Below are positions 11,759-22,583 of a stretch of 64,000 nt of DNA, in pieces. Position numbers and translations under genes: made by a program. The DNA is from Pseudomonas mosselii. Lineage in GTDB: Bacteria > Pseudomonadota > Gammaproteobacteria > Pseudomonadales > Pseudomonadaceae. Position 1 is the stretch's first letter, and each line of letters opens with the position of its first letter. Under the pieces are notes generated by a model. It searched no databases and had not been told where the DNA came from. It was given only the letters and a program-made list of their open reading frames with translations. Location of the stretch: positions 62,001-126,000 of the forward strand of contig NZ_QJRP01000014.1 of NCBI RefSeq assembly GCF_003205295.1, written 5' to 3'.

Positions 11759-12370
11759 ATGCGCCTACCGTGGATGCTGTTCGGCCTGTACCTGACCCTG
11801 CTCGCAGCCCCCCTCCCCGCGGCCGATAGCCAGAAGGCCGCCGTCGCCGAAGACAAGGCACAAGTGCTGGAAGAAAAGGTGGTCGAGGATGCGCCACCGC
11901 CTAGAAAGCAGGAAACCCTCACCCCCGGTGAAGTCCAGGCCGTCGACCCGGCCGGCCAGGCGCCGATGGACGACAGCATCACTTGCCTGGCGCGCACCAT
12001 CTACTGGGAGGCCAAGGGCGCCGACGCCAGGGACATGAGCGCGGTGGCCAGCGTGGTGCTCAACCGCCTGGGCCACGAAGGTTTCCCCGACAGCATCTGT
12101 GGCGTGGTCAAGCAAGGAGTCGAGAGCAAGAGCTGCCAGTTTTCCTGGTGGTGCGACGGGCGCCCCGACCAGGTGGAAGAAGAAGAACGCTACACGGTGG
12201 CCAAGGAAATCGCCCGCAAGGCCCTCAACCAGCAGTTGCAGGACCCTACCGGCGGCGCACTGTACTTCCACGACCGCAATGTGAACCCGGACTGGGCCAA
12301 GGCCTACCGCAAGACGGCCGAAACCACGCACTTCCTGTTCTACAAGCCGAACCAGGCGCTGGCACGCTAG
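11759..12370 (+). CDS. Cell wall hydrolase, SleB-like
   Basis: Exported protein of 203 aa: signal peptide (about 1-22), a charged and proline-rich linker (about 23-75), then a Hydrolase_2 (PF07486) domain with the conserved LARTIYWEAKGA start, SVVLNRL, CQFSWWCDG and GGALYFHDR motifs. In spore formers the SleB domain cleaves spore cortex peptidoglycan; in Pseudomonas it is a periplasmic or outer-membrane peptidoglycan hydrolase of unknown role. It stands alone between the AEC carrier (same strand) and ureG (opposite strand). Confidence 0.88.
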   Translation: MRLPWMLFGLYLTLLAAPLPAADSQKAAVAEDKAQVLEEKVVEDAPPPRKQETLTPGEVQAVDPAGQAPMDDSITCLARTIYWEAKGADARDMSAVASVVLNRLGHEGFPDSICGVVKQGVESKSCQFSWWCDGRPDQVEEEERYTVAKEIARKALNQQLQDPTGGALYFHDRNVNPDWAKAYRKTAETTHFLFYKPNQALAR

Positions 12371-12438
12371 GGCATGCCATCGCCAGGCCAACCGGCCGTC
12401 ACGGGGAGCCTGGCTCTTTCGCTTGCAACATCGTTCCC

Positions 12439-13086
<648 letters not shown>

Positions 13087-13097
13087 CTAGGCAGTCC

Positions 13098-13772
13098 TCA
13101 GGAACGGAACAATCGGGTGTATTGGGTTTCGTGACGCGATGAGGCGATGGCCAGCAGCGGCAGGCCGCCGCCGAGCTGGTCGTCATCGAGTGCCAGGGCA
13201 TGATCGAGCACGGCGGGCAACGCCTCGCCCAGGTCACGCAGCAGGGTCTGGGCGGCCTGCTGGCCGAACGGCACCAGCTTCACCCCCGCCATCACCGCGC
13301 CCTCCAGCCAGGCGAAGCCATGGCCCAGGGCAAGCTGGCGCAGCGGGATCGACCAGTGCGCGCCGAGCCAGGCCATGCCGCCCAGCTGGCTGAGTTCGAG
13401 GCTGGCGCGCCAGGCTGGGGCCTGCGCCAGCTGCCAGCCATCGAGCAGGCGCGCCAGGGCGCTGCCGCGCTGGCGTTCCTCGAGGCGCAGCTCGGCGGTT
13501 TCGCGGTTGGCCAGCAGGAACAGGCTCCAGTGGGCGAAGGCGTCGGCATCGTCCGCCTGACAGGCGTGGTAGAGACGCGCCAGCAGCGGCCAATCGAGAT
13601 GGCCGAGGGTGTCGTGCAACTGCTCGCGCTGCCAGGCGGCGAAGCCCTTGGCATCCTTCACCCAGCCGGCTTCCACGGCCCACTCCAGGCCTTGCGAGTA
13701 GGTGAAGCCGCCCACGGGCAGGCCGGGACTGGCCAGCTGCAGCAGGCGCAGCAGCGCCAGGTCGCTGGTCAT
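13098..13772 (-). CDS. ureF: Urease accessory protein UreF
   Basis: All-helical accessory protein (224 aa) that bridges UreD and UreG in the nickel-loading complex. Conserved starts LLRLLQLASPGLPVGGFTYS and GLEWAVEAG are present. ATG 13772 shares one base with the ureJ stop codon (TGATG), which fixes the start and shows translational coupling. Confidence 0.96.
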   Translation of the reverse strand: MTSDLALLRLLQLASPGLPVGGFTYSQGLEWAVEAGWVKDAKGFAAWQREQLHDTLGHLDWPLLARLYHACQADDADAFAHWSLFLLANRETAELRLEERQRGSALARLLDGWQLAQAPAWRASLELSQLGGMAWLGAHWSIPLRQLALGHGFAWLEGAVMAGVKLVPFGQQAAQTLLRDLGEALPAVLDHALALDDDQLGGGLPLLAIASSRHETQYTRLFRS

Positions 13773-14317
13773 CAGCCGGCCATTACCAGTGCAGCACCGG
13801 CCAGCAGGCCGCCGCCAAAGGCTTTCTGCAGGCCGGCATGGCGGCGCAGCAAGCAGCCAACGCCAAAGCCTGCCACCAGCAGCAGGCCGCTGACCGTGAC
13901 GAAGCCGGCGCTGAACTGCCAGAAGGCGCTGGGGGTGGCTTCCACGCCATGGGCCCAGCCGTGGAACAGGGCGAACACCGGCATGATCAGCGACAGCAGC
14001 AACTGGCGGCTCGGCAGCAGCATGGCGGCGGCGGCCACCAGCAGCGAGCCGAGGATCATCTGCTCCATGCCGACCACATCGCCGAACAGGTGGCCGCACA
14101 CCGCGCCGCCGAACATCGCCGCCAGGGTCGCCAGCGGCAGGGTCAGGTTGCGCCGGGTCAGGGCAGCGAGCACGCCGGTGCCGAGCAGCATCAGCAGGTG
14201 ATCGAGGCCAGTCAACGGATGCAGCAGGCCGTCCTGCAGCGGGTTGGTGTCATGGCCGGGGTGGGCAAAGGCCGGCAGGGCCACCATCAGCAGTACCAGG
14301 GCGAAAGTCTTTTTCAT
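13772..14317 (-). CDS. ureJ: HupE/UreJ-family nickel-related membrane protein
   Basis: Membrane protein of 181 aa with a signal peptide (MKKTFALVLLMVALPAFAH), the family motif HPGHD at the mature N-terminus, HPLTGLDHLL, and about six hydrophobic segments including FALFHGWAHGVE. HupE/UreJ proteins are thought to admit nickel or cobalt. Located between ureE and ureF as in other P. putida-type urease operons. Confidence 0.93.
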   Translation of the reverse strand: MKKTFALVLLMVALPAFAHPGHDTNPLQDGLLHPLTGLDHLLMLLGTGVLAALTRRNLTLPLATLAAMFGGAVCGHLFGDVVGMEQMILGSLLVAAAAMLLPSRQLLLSLIMPVFALFHGWAHGVEATPSAFWQFSAGFVTVSGLLLVAGFGVGCLLRRHAGLQKAFGGGLLAGAALVMAG

Positions 14318-14336
14318 TGTGGGCTCCAGGGTGAGG

Positions 14337-14822
14337 TCAGGAATGGGCTGACAAACGTACGAACGGATGGTCGTGGCCATGGGAATGACCATGGGGGGCG
14401 CTCTGGTAGGCACCGGCCTCGGGCTCGAACGGCGCCTGTTCGGCGACCACCTCCAGCCCCAGGCCGCGCAGCATGTCGTCGAGCACATGGTCGTGCTGGA
14501 ATCGCAAAAGGCCCGGCTCGATCTGCAGCGGCACATGGCGGTTGCCCAGGTGGTAGGCGGCGCGGGCCAGCAGGTGCGGGTCGGCGCAGCGCACCGTGGA
14601 CACGGCCTCCGGCGCGGCCAATACCTGGATCACCTGAGTGCCTTCGGCGTCGCCCAGCAGTTCGCCGCCACGCAGCAGATGGCCGCGCTCGAGCAGCAAC
14701 CCGGCCTCGCGGCCATCGTCGAGGGTGACCCGCAGGCGGCTCTTTATGCGGCTGTCGACATCGAGGGTGACGGTACCGGTGATGGCGCCGGCCTGAGTGA
14801 TGCGACGGGTGAGGACAATCAT
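14337..14822 (-). CDS. ureE: Urease accessory nickel metallochaperone UreE
   Basis: Nickel-binding metallochaperone delivering Ni2+ to the UreDFG complex. 161 aa: N-terminal peptide-binding domain (TGTVTLDVDSRIKSRLRV), C-terminal metal-binding domain (AYHLGNRHVPLQIE, DDMLRGLGLEV) and a His-rich tail, HGHSHGHDHPF, that can hold extra nickel. It begins 11 nt after the end of ureC. Confidence 0.96.
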   Translation of the reverse strand: MIVLTRRITQAGAITGTVTLDVDSRIKSRLRVTLDDGREAGLLLERGHLLRGGELLGDAEGTQVIQVLAAPEAVSTVRCADPHLLARAAYHLGNRHVPLQIEPGLLRFQHDHVLDDMLRGLGLEVVAEQAPFEPEAGAYQSAPHGHSHGHDHPFVRLSAHS

Positions 14823-14832
14823 GTTCGCTCCT

Positions 14833-16532
<1,700 letters not shown>

Positions 16533-16536
<4 letters not shown>

Positions 16537-16850
16537 GCCCTGCCCTCCAGCGCGCCCATCACCTTGCCCTGGAAGCCGTACACCTCACGCTTGCCGGCAT
16601 AGGCCACCAACTGCACGGTGCGCGCCTGCCCCGGTTCGAAGCGCACCGCGGTGCCGGCCGGTATGTCCAGGCGATAGCCACGGGTCGGCTCGCGCTCGAA
16701 TACCAGGGCGTCGTTGACTTCATAGAAGTGGTAGTGCGAGCCCACCTGCACCGGGCGGTCGCCATGGTTGGCCACGCTGACGCTGACAGACTGGCGGCCG
16801 ACATTGAGCTCGATGTCGCCCGCGGCGACCTGGACTTCTCCGGGGATCAT
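16533..16850 (-). CDS. ureB: Urease subunit beta
   Basis: Structural subunit, 105 aa, starting MIPGEVQVA, with the characteristic [10 protein letters not shown] and [17 protein letters not shown] 16850 preceded by GAGG is the family start; a longer frame beginning nine codons earlier has no support. Ends in ATGA overlap with ureC. Confidence 0.97.
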
Positions 16851-16860
16851 GCCGGCCTCC

Positions 16861-17163
16861 TCAAACGATGGGTTCATGCACGGTCACCAGCTTGGTGCCG
16901 TCGGGGAAGGTCGCCTCGACCTGGACGTCGTGCAGCATCTCCGGCACACCGGTCATCACCTGTTCGCGCACCAGCACCTCGCGCCCCAGGCTCATCAGCT
17001 CGGCCACCGTGCGGCCATCGCGGGCGCCTTCGAGTACCGCGGCGCTGATCAGCGCCACCGCTTCCGGGTAGTTGAGTTTCAGGCCACGGGCCAGGCGCCG
17101 CTCGGCCAGCAAGGCGGCGGTGAACAGCAGCAGTTTGTCTTTCTCTCGTGGGGTCAGCTCCAT
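16861..17163 (-). CDS. ureA: Urease subunit gamma
   Basis: Structural subunit of exactly 100 aa, starting [20 protein letters not shown] and ending TVHEPIV, both typical. Separate ureA and ureB genes, as here, are the usual proteobacterial arrangement. Start 17163 has AGAG upstream. Confidence 0.97.
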   Translation of the reverse strand: MELTPREKDKLLLFTAALLAERRLARGLKLNYPEAVALISAAVLEGARDGRTVAELMSLGREVLVREQVMTGVPEMLHDVQVEATFPDGTKLVTVHEPIV

Positions 17164-17174
17164 GGCGGCTCTCT

Positions 17175-18008
17175 TCAGGTGGCCCAAATGCGCGGCGGGC
17201 ACGGTGCCAGGCCGAGCACGGCCGGGCGCAGCAGGTGCCAGAGGCGCTGCAGGTTACGTTGCAAGTGTTGGTTGTCATCGTCGAGCAGGCGGATCACCAG
17301 CAGCGGGCCGAGCAGGGTCGCGCCGGCGGGCGTCGCCAGTTCGTCGAGGGCCTGGCGCACCTGGTCGAGCAGCGCCTGGTCGGCCGGCGCGGCGCAGAAC
17401 GTGGCCACCAGTGGGTGCCCGGCCAGCTTGTCCAACTGCCCGCCTTCGATACGCAGGCGCTCGTGCAGGCCGGGCTCGCCGGGCAGTTCAATGCGCAGCC
17501 GGCTGTCCAGGGCACCCTGCTCGAAGCGCTCGTTCATCACCGGACGGCCCAGGCACAGCGTCTCCCAGGCCAGCAGACGGGCACCGGGCTCGAGGGTGAA
17601 ACGGCTGTCGAGGCGGGCTCGGGCGCCGTTGAAGAAAATGCTGTCCTGGGGAAGCCACTCCAGGGTGCTGCCGGCGGCGAGGTGAAAGCGCTGGGCCAGG
17701 CGCGCGGTGGGGCCGATGCTGCGGTAGAACTTGCTGGCGCCGGGCATGGTCAGCAAGGCGTGGCTGCCGGTTTCCAGATGTATGTCCAGCTCCAGGCGGT
17801 CACCAGCAACGATCCCGCCGGGCGGGTGCAGCACATAGACATGGCACGGCGCGCCCTCCGGGTAGAAAGGCCGCTGCACCAAAAGAGGTCCGACATGACG
17901 CCGCGCACCAAGGCGGGTCACGTCCTCGCGCTGGACAAAGCGCAACTGCAGATGGGCGCTCCAGCCCGGGTCTGCCTGCGGTGGGTCGATCTGTTGCGCC
18001 AACGACAT
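17175..18008 (-). CDS. ureD: Urease accessory protein UreD
   Basis: Scaffold protein (277 aa) that binds apo-urease and recruits UreF/UreG; also called UreH. Conserved blocks are [34 protein letters not shown] and [15 protein letters not shown] 18008 (MSLAQQ) is chosen because the upstream in-frame extension overlaps the promoter region and has no family counterpart. First gene of the operon ureD-A-B-C-E-J-F-G. Confidence 0.96.
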   Translation of the reverse strand: MSLAQQIDPPQADPGWSAHLQLRFVQREDVTRLGARRHVGPLLVQRPFYPEGAPCHVYVLHPPGGIVAGDRLELDIHLETGSHALLTMPGASKFYRSIGPTARLAQRFHLAAGSTLEWLPQDSIFFNGARARLDSRFTLEPGARLLAWETLCLGRPVMNERFEQGALDSRLRIELPGEPGLHERLRIEGGQLDKLAGHPLVATFCAAPADQALLDQVRQALDELATPAGATLLGPLLVIRLLDDDNQHLQRNLQRLWHLLRPAVLGLAPCPPRIWAT

Positions 18009-18116
18009 CCTGGAACCCCTGAAATCCGTGGCCCGAAGGCCGTATGGAGAGGCCTGCGCGGGGTGCTTGCGGGCGCACCGGGCTGACCACTCGATCAATA
18101 TTCGCTGAGGGGATAT

Positions 18117-18133
18117 AGCAGGGAGCGGGCCAA
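18117..18133 (-). promoter_or_regulatory. Sigma-54 promoter of the urease operon
   Basis: On the minus strand the sequence TTGGCCCGCTCCCTGCT fits the -24/-12 consensus (TGGC-N8-TGC) with GG and GC exactly ten nt apart. It lies 109 nt before ureD ATG. Urease under sigma-54 and NtrC is established in other pseudomonads; no clear NtrC site was found upstream by eye. Confidence 0.65.
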
Positions 18134-18292
18134 CTGCGCAGATGAACGAAGATGAAACTTTCGGACCGTCAGTCATGCCGCGAGGCTGCGGCCCAGAGCG
18201 GCTGCGGCCCGGCGCGCAATTCAAGTGCCGGTCTGCGTGGTGAAGTGCGCTAAAGTGACCGCCCTGCCCTTTTTCGAGCCAAGGACGCCACC

Positions 18293-18661
18293 ATGCAATT
18301 CGCCCCCGCCATTGCGATCCTGCTGATTTTCTCGGTCGACAAGGCCCGGGAGTTCTACCTCGACTTCCTCGGTTTCCAGCTCGACTGGGAGCAGCGCTTC
18401 GCCCCGGACCTGCCGCTGTACATGCAGGTCCACCGCGACGGCTTGATCCTGCACCTGTCCGAGCACCACGGCGACGCCACGCCGGGCGCGGCAGTGTTCG
18501 CCCGGGTCGAGGATCTCAAGGCCCTGGAGGGCGAGCTTATGGCCAAGCGCTACGGTTATGCGCGCCCACAGGCCGAGGCGGTCGACTGGGGCCTGGAGAT
18601 GTAGGTGGTCGACTCGTTCGGCAACCGCCTGCGCTTCTGCCAGCAGATCGACAACGTCTGA
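18293..18661 (+). pseudogene. VOC/glyoxalase-family protein interrupted by an amber codon
   Basis: A VOC-fold gene opening MQFAPAIAILLIFSVDKARE, with the family pattern FYLDFLGFQLDWE. Reading stops after 103 codons at TAG 18602-18604, but the same frame continues for 18 codons (VVDSFGNRLRFCQQIDNV) to a TGA at 18659-18661 that overlaps the ATG of the next gene. The tail DxFGNRLRF is the conserved C-terminal beta-strand of VOC proteins, so the amber falls inside the domain. One base change from GAG, CAG or AAG would explain it. A sequencing error is possible. Confidence 0.8.
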
Positions 18662-19011
18662 TGGCAGGCGGCAAGCGTGCCCTGGCGCGCCTGGAGCGGG
18701 AGATGGTCGCTTGCCTGACCGAGGCCTGCGCTACCGCTCAGGGCGAGATCGTCGGTTTCGCCTGGCTCACCCACCAGGTGGACCTCGACGACTTCCCCGC
18801 CAGCCTGCGCATCACCTGGGTGTTCACCGACGACACCGACAAGGCCCGGGCCCTGGCCGGCGCGGACAAGGCGCGGATGATCGCGCTGACGGCCCAGGCG
18901 CTGGGTAACGCCGGGATCGCGCTGGACCATGTCGCCTGGCATGTGCGCTTCGACAGCGAAGAGGCCTGCTGGCGCGATCATGGCGGCGACTGGAACCGGC
19001 GCCTGCGTTGA
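18661..19011 (+). CDS. Conserved hypothetical protein (116 aa)
   Basis: No domain that I recognise with confidence. The sequence (KRALARLEREMVACLTEACA, LTHQVDLDDFPASLRITWVF) resembles small Pseudomonas proteins often labelled 'Fis family regulator', but no helix-turn-helix is evident, so I do not adopt that name. ATG 18661 overlaps the end of the VOC frame (TGATG). Because translation of the VOC gene now stops 57 nt earlier, expression of this gene by coupling may be reduced. Confidence 0.7.
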   Translation: MAGGKRALARLEREMVACLTEACATAQGEIVGFAWLTHQVDLDDFPASLRITWVFTDDTDKARALAGADKARMIALTAQALGNAGIALDHVAWHVRFDSEEACWRDHGGDWNRRLR

Positions 19012-19026
19012 CAGGCCCTCCGACAT

Positions 19027-21864
19027 CTACAGTTGCGCCAGCCAGTAGGCCACATCCACCTCGTCGATCTGCTCGGGACGCAGGAACCGTTCGGCATACT
19101 GGCGGTGGACTCCGGTATCGAGGAACAGCTTCAGCAACTGCCCGTCGATATGGTTGTCCCGCGCCATGGACACCAGGATCTTCACCGACTCGGAAAGCGT
19201 CTTCGGTGCCTTGTACGGCCGGTCTGCCGCGGTCAGCGCCTCGAAGATATCGGCGATCGCCATCACCCGCTCTGGAATGCCCAGCGCGTCCTGCCCGAGC
19301 CTGCGCGGATAGCCGCTGCCGTCCATCTTCTCGTGGTGATTACCGGCAATCGCCGGCACGCGCCTGAGCTGGCGCGGGAACGGCAAGGCGCTGAGCATGA
19401 TGATGGTCTGCACGATGTGCTCGTTGATCTTGAAGCGCTCCTCGTCGTTGAGCGTGCCCCGCCGGATCGACAGGTTGTACAACTCGCCGTGGTTGCTGGC
19501 ATGGGCCGGCAGGCGCATGTCGAAGCCCCAGCGGTTGCGCGGGTCGTCCTTGGCCACTGGTGGCTTGCGCGGCCCCCAGGGCACCCGGTGCTCGTCGCGA
19601 TCGGCAAGCAGCGGCTCCTCCACCGGCAAGGGTTCGGATGGCGTATCGGCGAAACGCACGGCCTCATCGCGGGAAATGCCCAGGCGGTTGTCGAAGTGCC
19701 GCAGCCAGCGGCGCTGGCCGATACGACCCAGGCGCTCGATGTCGTCCTCCTGCATGAACTCGCTGCCAATATTGGCGTTGGCGACAAAGGCAAACTCGTC
19801 CTGCAGCTCGGCCCGGCACTGTTCCAGCGCATGGCGCAATACTGGCTCGTCATCGCCGTTGGCCATGCCTTGCCAGTAGGCGATCTCGGCGTCGCGCCAG
19901 AGCACCTCGAAGCGCATGCGTACCTCGTGGACACGGTTGTACAGGGTCTCGAGCTTGGTCGCCTTGTCCACCACGTACTCGGGGCTGGTGATCTTGCCGC
20001 AGTCGTGCAGCCAGGCGGCCACGCGAAACTCGTAGCGCTCGTCCTCGCTCATGCTGAAGCCGGCATAGGGGCCACTGTCGGCCTGCACGGCCTGGTCCAG
20101 GAGCATCTGCGCCAGCTGCGGCACCCGTTCGCAATGACCGCCGGTGTAGGGGCTCTTGGCGTCGATGGCGTCGGCCAGCAGCTTGATCATCGCGTCCAGC
20201 AGGCGCTGCTGGGCTTCGACCAGTTGGCGGGTCTCGATGGCCACGGCGGCGGCGCCGGACAGCTCCTCGACGAAGCGCCGGAACGCCTGTCCCGCATGTT
20301 CATCCTCCAGTTGCAGCACCAGGATGCCGAGCAGCGCCTGGCCACGGTCGTTGAGCACCACCGCCAGGCTGCGTCCTTGCAACGACAGGGCCTGGGTCAC
20401 GGCGCTGGTCAGGTCCTGATGGTCGTCTTCATGTATCGCCAGCTCAGCCGGATAGTCCTGGGCCCGGCAGGCCGCGGCCAGGCGCAGGCGCGCGTTGTCG
20501 GCGTCGTACAGGTACACCGCGCCGGCACTGGCGCTGGCGGCGGCCACCAGGTGGTTGAGCACGCCATCGAGCATGCGCTCGAGCTGGGTCTCGCGGCTGA
20601 GCGTGAGGGTGATCGCCTGGAAGTTGCGGATGGTACCGGACATGCGGCTCAGCACCCGGCTCAGTTCACGCACCTCCGACACCCGCGAGAGCACACCCAC
20701 CTCGCGGCTGAAATCAAAACCGGCCAGGCCCTGCACCTGCTCGGTGAGCCGGCGCAGCGGGCGGCCGATGCGCCGACCGAGCAAGCCGCCGAGCAGCAGC
20801 AACACCGCCGCCAGCGCGGCGGCCCAGAGCAGTTGCTCGAACAACACCTGGCGCGCCCCGGCCAGCAGCTCGTGGGCCGGCACGGCAATCAGCACCTGCA
20901 GGTCCTGCCCGGCCACGGTGGTCAGCGGCACGCGCATGCCATACCAGGTCTGCCCTTCGACCTGATACGGCTGTGGCCGGGTCCCCTGGAGGGCATCGGC
21001 ATGGATCCGTGCGAGGCTGGCAATGCCCAGTTCATCGATGCGCGACAGACGCACGCCCTCGCCTTCGCGGACGATGACCCGCTGCAGGTCCGGATAAGCC
21101 ACCACGCTACCCTGGTCATCGACCACGGCGATCTCGGTGCCAGCCGTCATGCGCAGGTCGCGGCTCTCGCTGGCCAGGTCGGTGACGGATACGTCCATGC
21201 CGATCACCGCCGCGCCATCGACGCTGCGCTGGGCCATGGTCAGGCCGATCTCGCGGGTGGTGAAGAACACATAAGGGCGGGTAAGCACGGTGGTCGACTG
21301 CGCAGAGGCTTCGACGAACCAGGGGCGCTGGCGCGGATCGTAGCGGTAGTCCGGCTTGGGCTGGTGCAGCAGCAGGGTCATCGCCTGGTCGTAGAAACGC
21401 CATTCGCCATGCAACGCGCCGTCTTCGCCCAGGCTGACGGTCTGCACCAGGAACATCGTGCCTGCCGGTGCCGCGAAACGCTGCAGCAACTGTGGATCGC
21501 GCAGGCGGCGGACCAACAGAAACTCGCCATTGGGGTAGCCGAGGTAGGCGGCACTGAGCATGCGGTTGGCGCGCAGGCTCTCGACCAGTTGCGGTAGCCG
21601 CTCCAGGTGCTGCGCCATAGCCCCCGCAGAGGCATCGAAGGCCAGCAGGCGGATACTGCTCTGCACCGGATCGACCAGGCGTCGGGCGCGCTCGTCGATG
21701 GTCCGACCAACCTGCTGGGCGGCATCGCCGGCGGCGGCCACCAGCGTCTGGCGCACCCCCAGGTAGCCCTGCCAGGCCAGGGCCGCGCCCAGCGCCAGCA
21801 TGCCCAGCATGATCGCCAGCGCCACCAGCCATTGCAGGGAGATACTCCGCCCACGGTTGTTCAT
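19027..21864 (-). CDS. Membrane HD-GYP-type signalling protein (dCache-HAMP-GAF-HD)
   Basis: Predicted cyclic-di-GMP phosphodiesterase of 945 aa. Order: membrane helix (about 10-30); periplasmic double-Cache sensor with DYRYDPRQRPWF (about 185); second helix (about 345-365); HAMP; GAF domain (about 425-560); HD-GYP domain. The catalytic HDCGK is near residue 620 and the HHEKMDGSGYP signature near 843. Between them, before GTLNDEERFKINEH (about 803), lies an insertion of roughly 150 residues rich in Arg and Asp that normal HD-GYP domains lack. Stand-alone gene, convergent with the preceding small gene. Confidence 0.87.
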   Translation of the reverse strand: MNNRGRSISLQWLVALAIMLGMLALGAALAWQGYLGVRQTLVAAAGDAAQQVGRTIDERARRLVDPVQSSIRLLAFDASAGAMAQHLERLPQLVESLRANRMLSAAYLGYPNGEFLLVRRLRDPQLLQRFAAPAGTMFLVQTVSLGEDGALHGEWRFYDQAMTLLLHQPKPDYRYDPRQRPWFVEASAQSTTVLTRPYVFFTTREIGLTMAQRSVDGAAVIGMDVSVTDLASESRDLRMTAGTEIAVVDDQGSVVAYPDLQRVIVREGEGVRLSRIDELGIASLARIHADALQGTRPQPYQVEGQTWYGMRVPLTTVAGQDLQVLIAVPAHELLAGARQVLFEQLLWAAALAAVLLLLGGLLGRRIGRPLRRLTEQVQGLAGFDFSREVGVLSRVSEVRELSRVLSRMSGTIRNFQAITLTLSRETQLERMLDGVLNHLVAAASASAGAVYLYDADNARLRLAAACRAQDYPAELAIHEDDHQDLTSAVTQALSLQGRSLAVVLNDRGQALLGILVLQLEDEHAGQAFRRFVEELSGAAAVAIETRQLVEAQQRLLDAMIKLLADAIDAKSPYTGGHCERVPQLAQMLLDQAVQADSGPYAGFSMSEDERYEFRVAAWLHDCGKITSPEYVVDKATKLETLYNRVHEVRMRFEVLWRDAEIAYWQGMANGDDEPVLRHALEQCRAELQDEFAFVANANIGSEFMQEDDIERLGRIGQRRWLRHFDNRLGISRDEAVRFADTPSEPLPVEEPLLADRDEHRVPWGPRKPPVAKDDPRNRWGFDMRLPAHASNHGELYNLSIRRGTLNDEERFKINEHIVQTIIMLSALPFPRQLRRVPAIAGNHHEKMDGSGYPRRLGQDALGIPERVMAIADIFEALTAADRPYKAPKTLSESVKILVSMARDNHIDGQLLKLFLDTGVHRQYAERFLRPEQIDEVDVAYWLAQL

Positions 21865-22583
21865 GAACGCCTGCCCCGTGCAGACGCCAGCCTTGCCGCA
21901 TGCCCCATCAACGCGCAGCCCATCCCAGGTACTCCCCGTGTGGCGATTTCCACAGTGTAATCAGCCCGCGCGAACCTGCCGGCCTGTGACAGTGGCTGGT
22001 AGCGAGACAGTCGCATACTGGCGCAACGACATCAATCACGCCCTGCATCATTGTGGGAGCAACTGTCTTGCTCAATTTTTAGAATCTGGCGCGATCCCCG
22101 TGGGAGCGGGCTTGCCCGCGAACACCGGCGCAGCCGGTGCCATACACCGCGCTGGATTCTTCGCGGCGGTGCGGCGGTCCGATAAACCCGCTCCCACAGG
22201 GTCAAGCTAAATCAAGTTTGTTCCATGAGAGTGGCCCGTCCCGCAGTCGTCAGAATTGCGGCGAAAAACTCGTATACAAAAAAAAGAAATTCTGTTTACA
22301 CTGCCTCACGCCTACGACAACGGTCATCGCCGTTGCGTATTGCGACAGGCTCAAGCCATGCGACATCCGCTATCGCCCAACCTCTCCGGGCCCCCTTCTC
22401 GAATGCCGTGCGTCCTGAACGCCGCATACGCCCTGCTGCCATCGATCCACGCGCCCGATACGCCCTCGCCAGGGCCGTACCTGTGCGTGCGCGGTTTCGC
22501 TCCAGCCTTTGACGCCGGGCTTCGCCACGGCGCCTGACGCTTCCCTACAATCAGAAAACACACCCCAAGCGGGAGGGACTCAC
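21865..22583. other. Long intergenic region before the 8-oxoguanine deaminase gene
   Basis: Non-coding by appearance. It contains a REP-type pair (22100-22199), then about 380 nt leading to the deaminase. In the latter, CTCGTATACAAA at about 22268-22279 holds a GTATAC palindrome of the kind bound by GntR/FadR-type regulators, followed by an A-rich run. Short overlapping reading frames in 22137-22537 have no ribosome-binding sites or recognisable products. Confidence 0.6.
22100..22199. repeat. REP-type inverted repeat pair
   Basis: Inverted copies of a GTGGGAGCGGG unit flank a CACCGGCGCAGCCGGTG hairpin. Typical P. putida-group REP sequence. Confidence 0.8.

Noticed and set aside
13772..14536. 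ureJ starting at 14536
   Set aside because: The extra N-terminus is the antisense-like end of ureE; the signal peptide begins at ATG 14317.
22137..22537. Three overlapping plus-strand frames of about 93-95 codons
   Set aside because: No ribosome-binding sites, no recognisable product, and they overlap one another in different frames between a REP pair and the deaminase leader.
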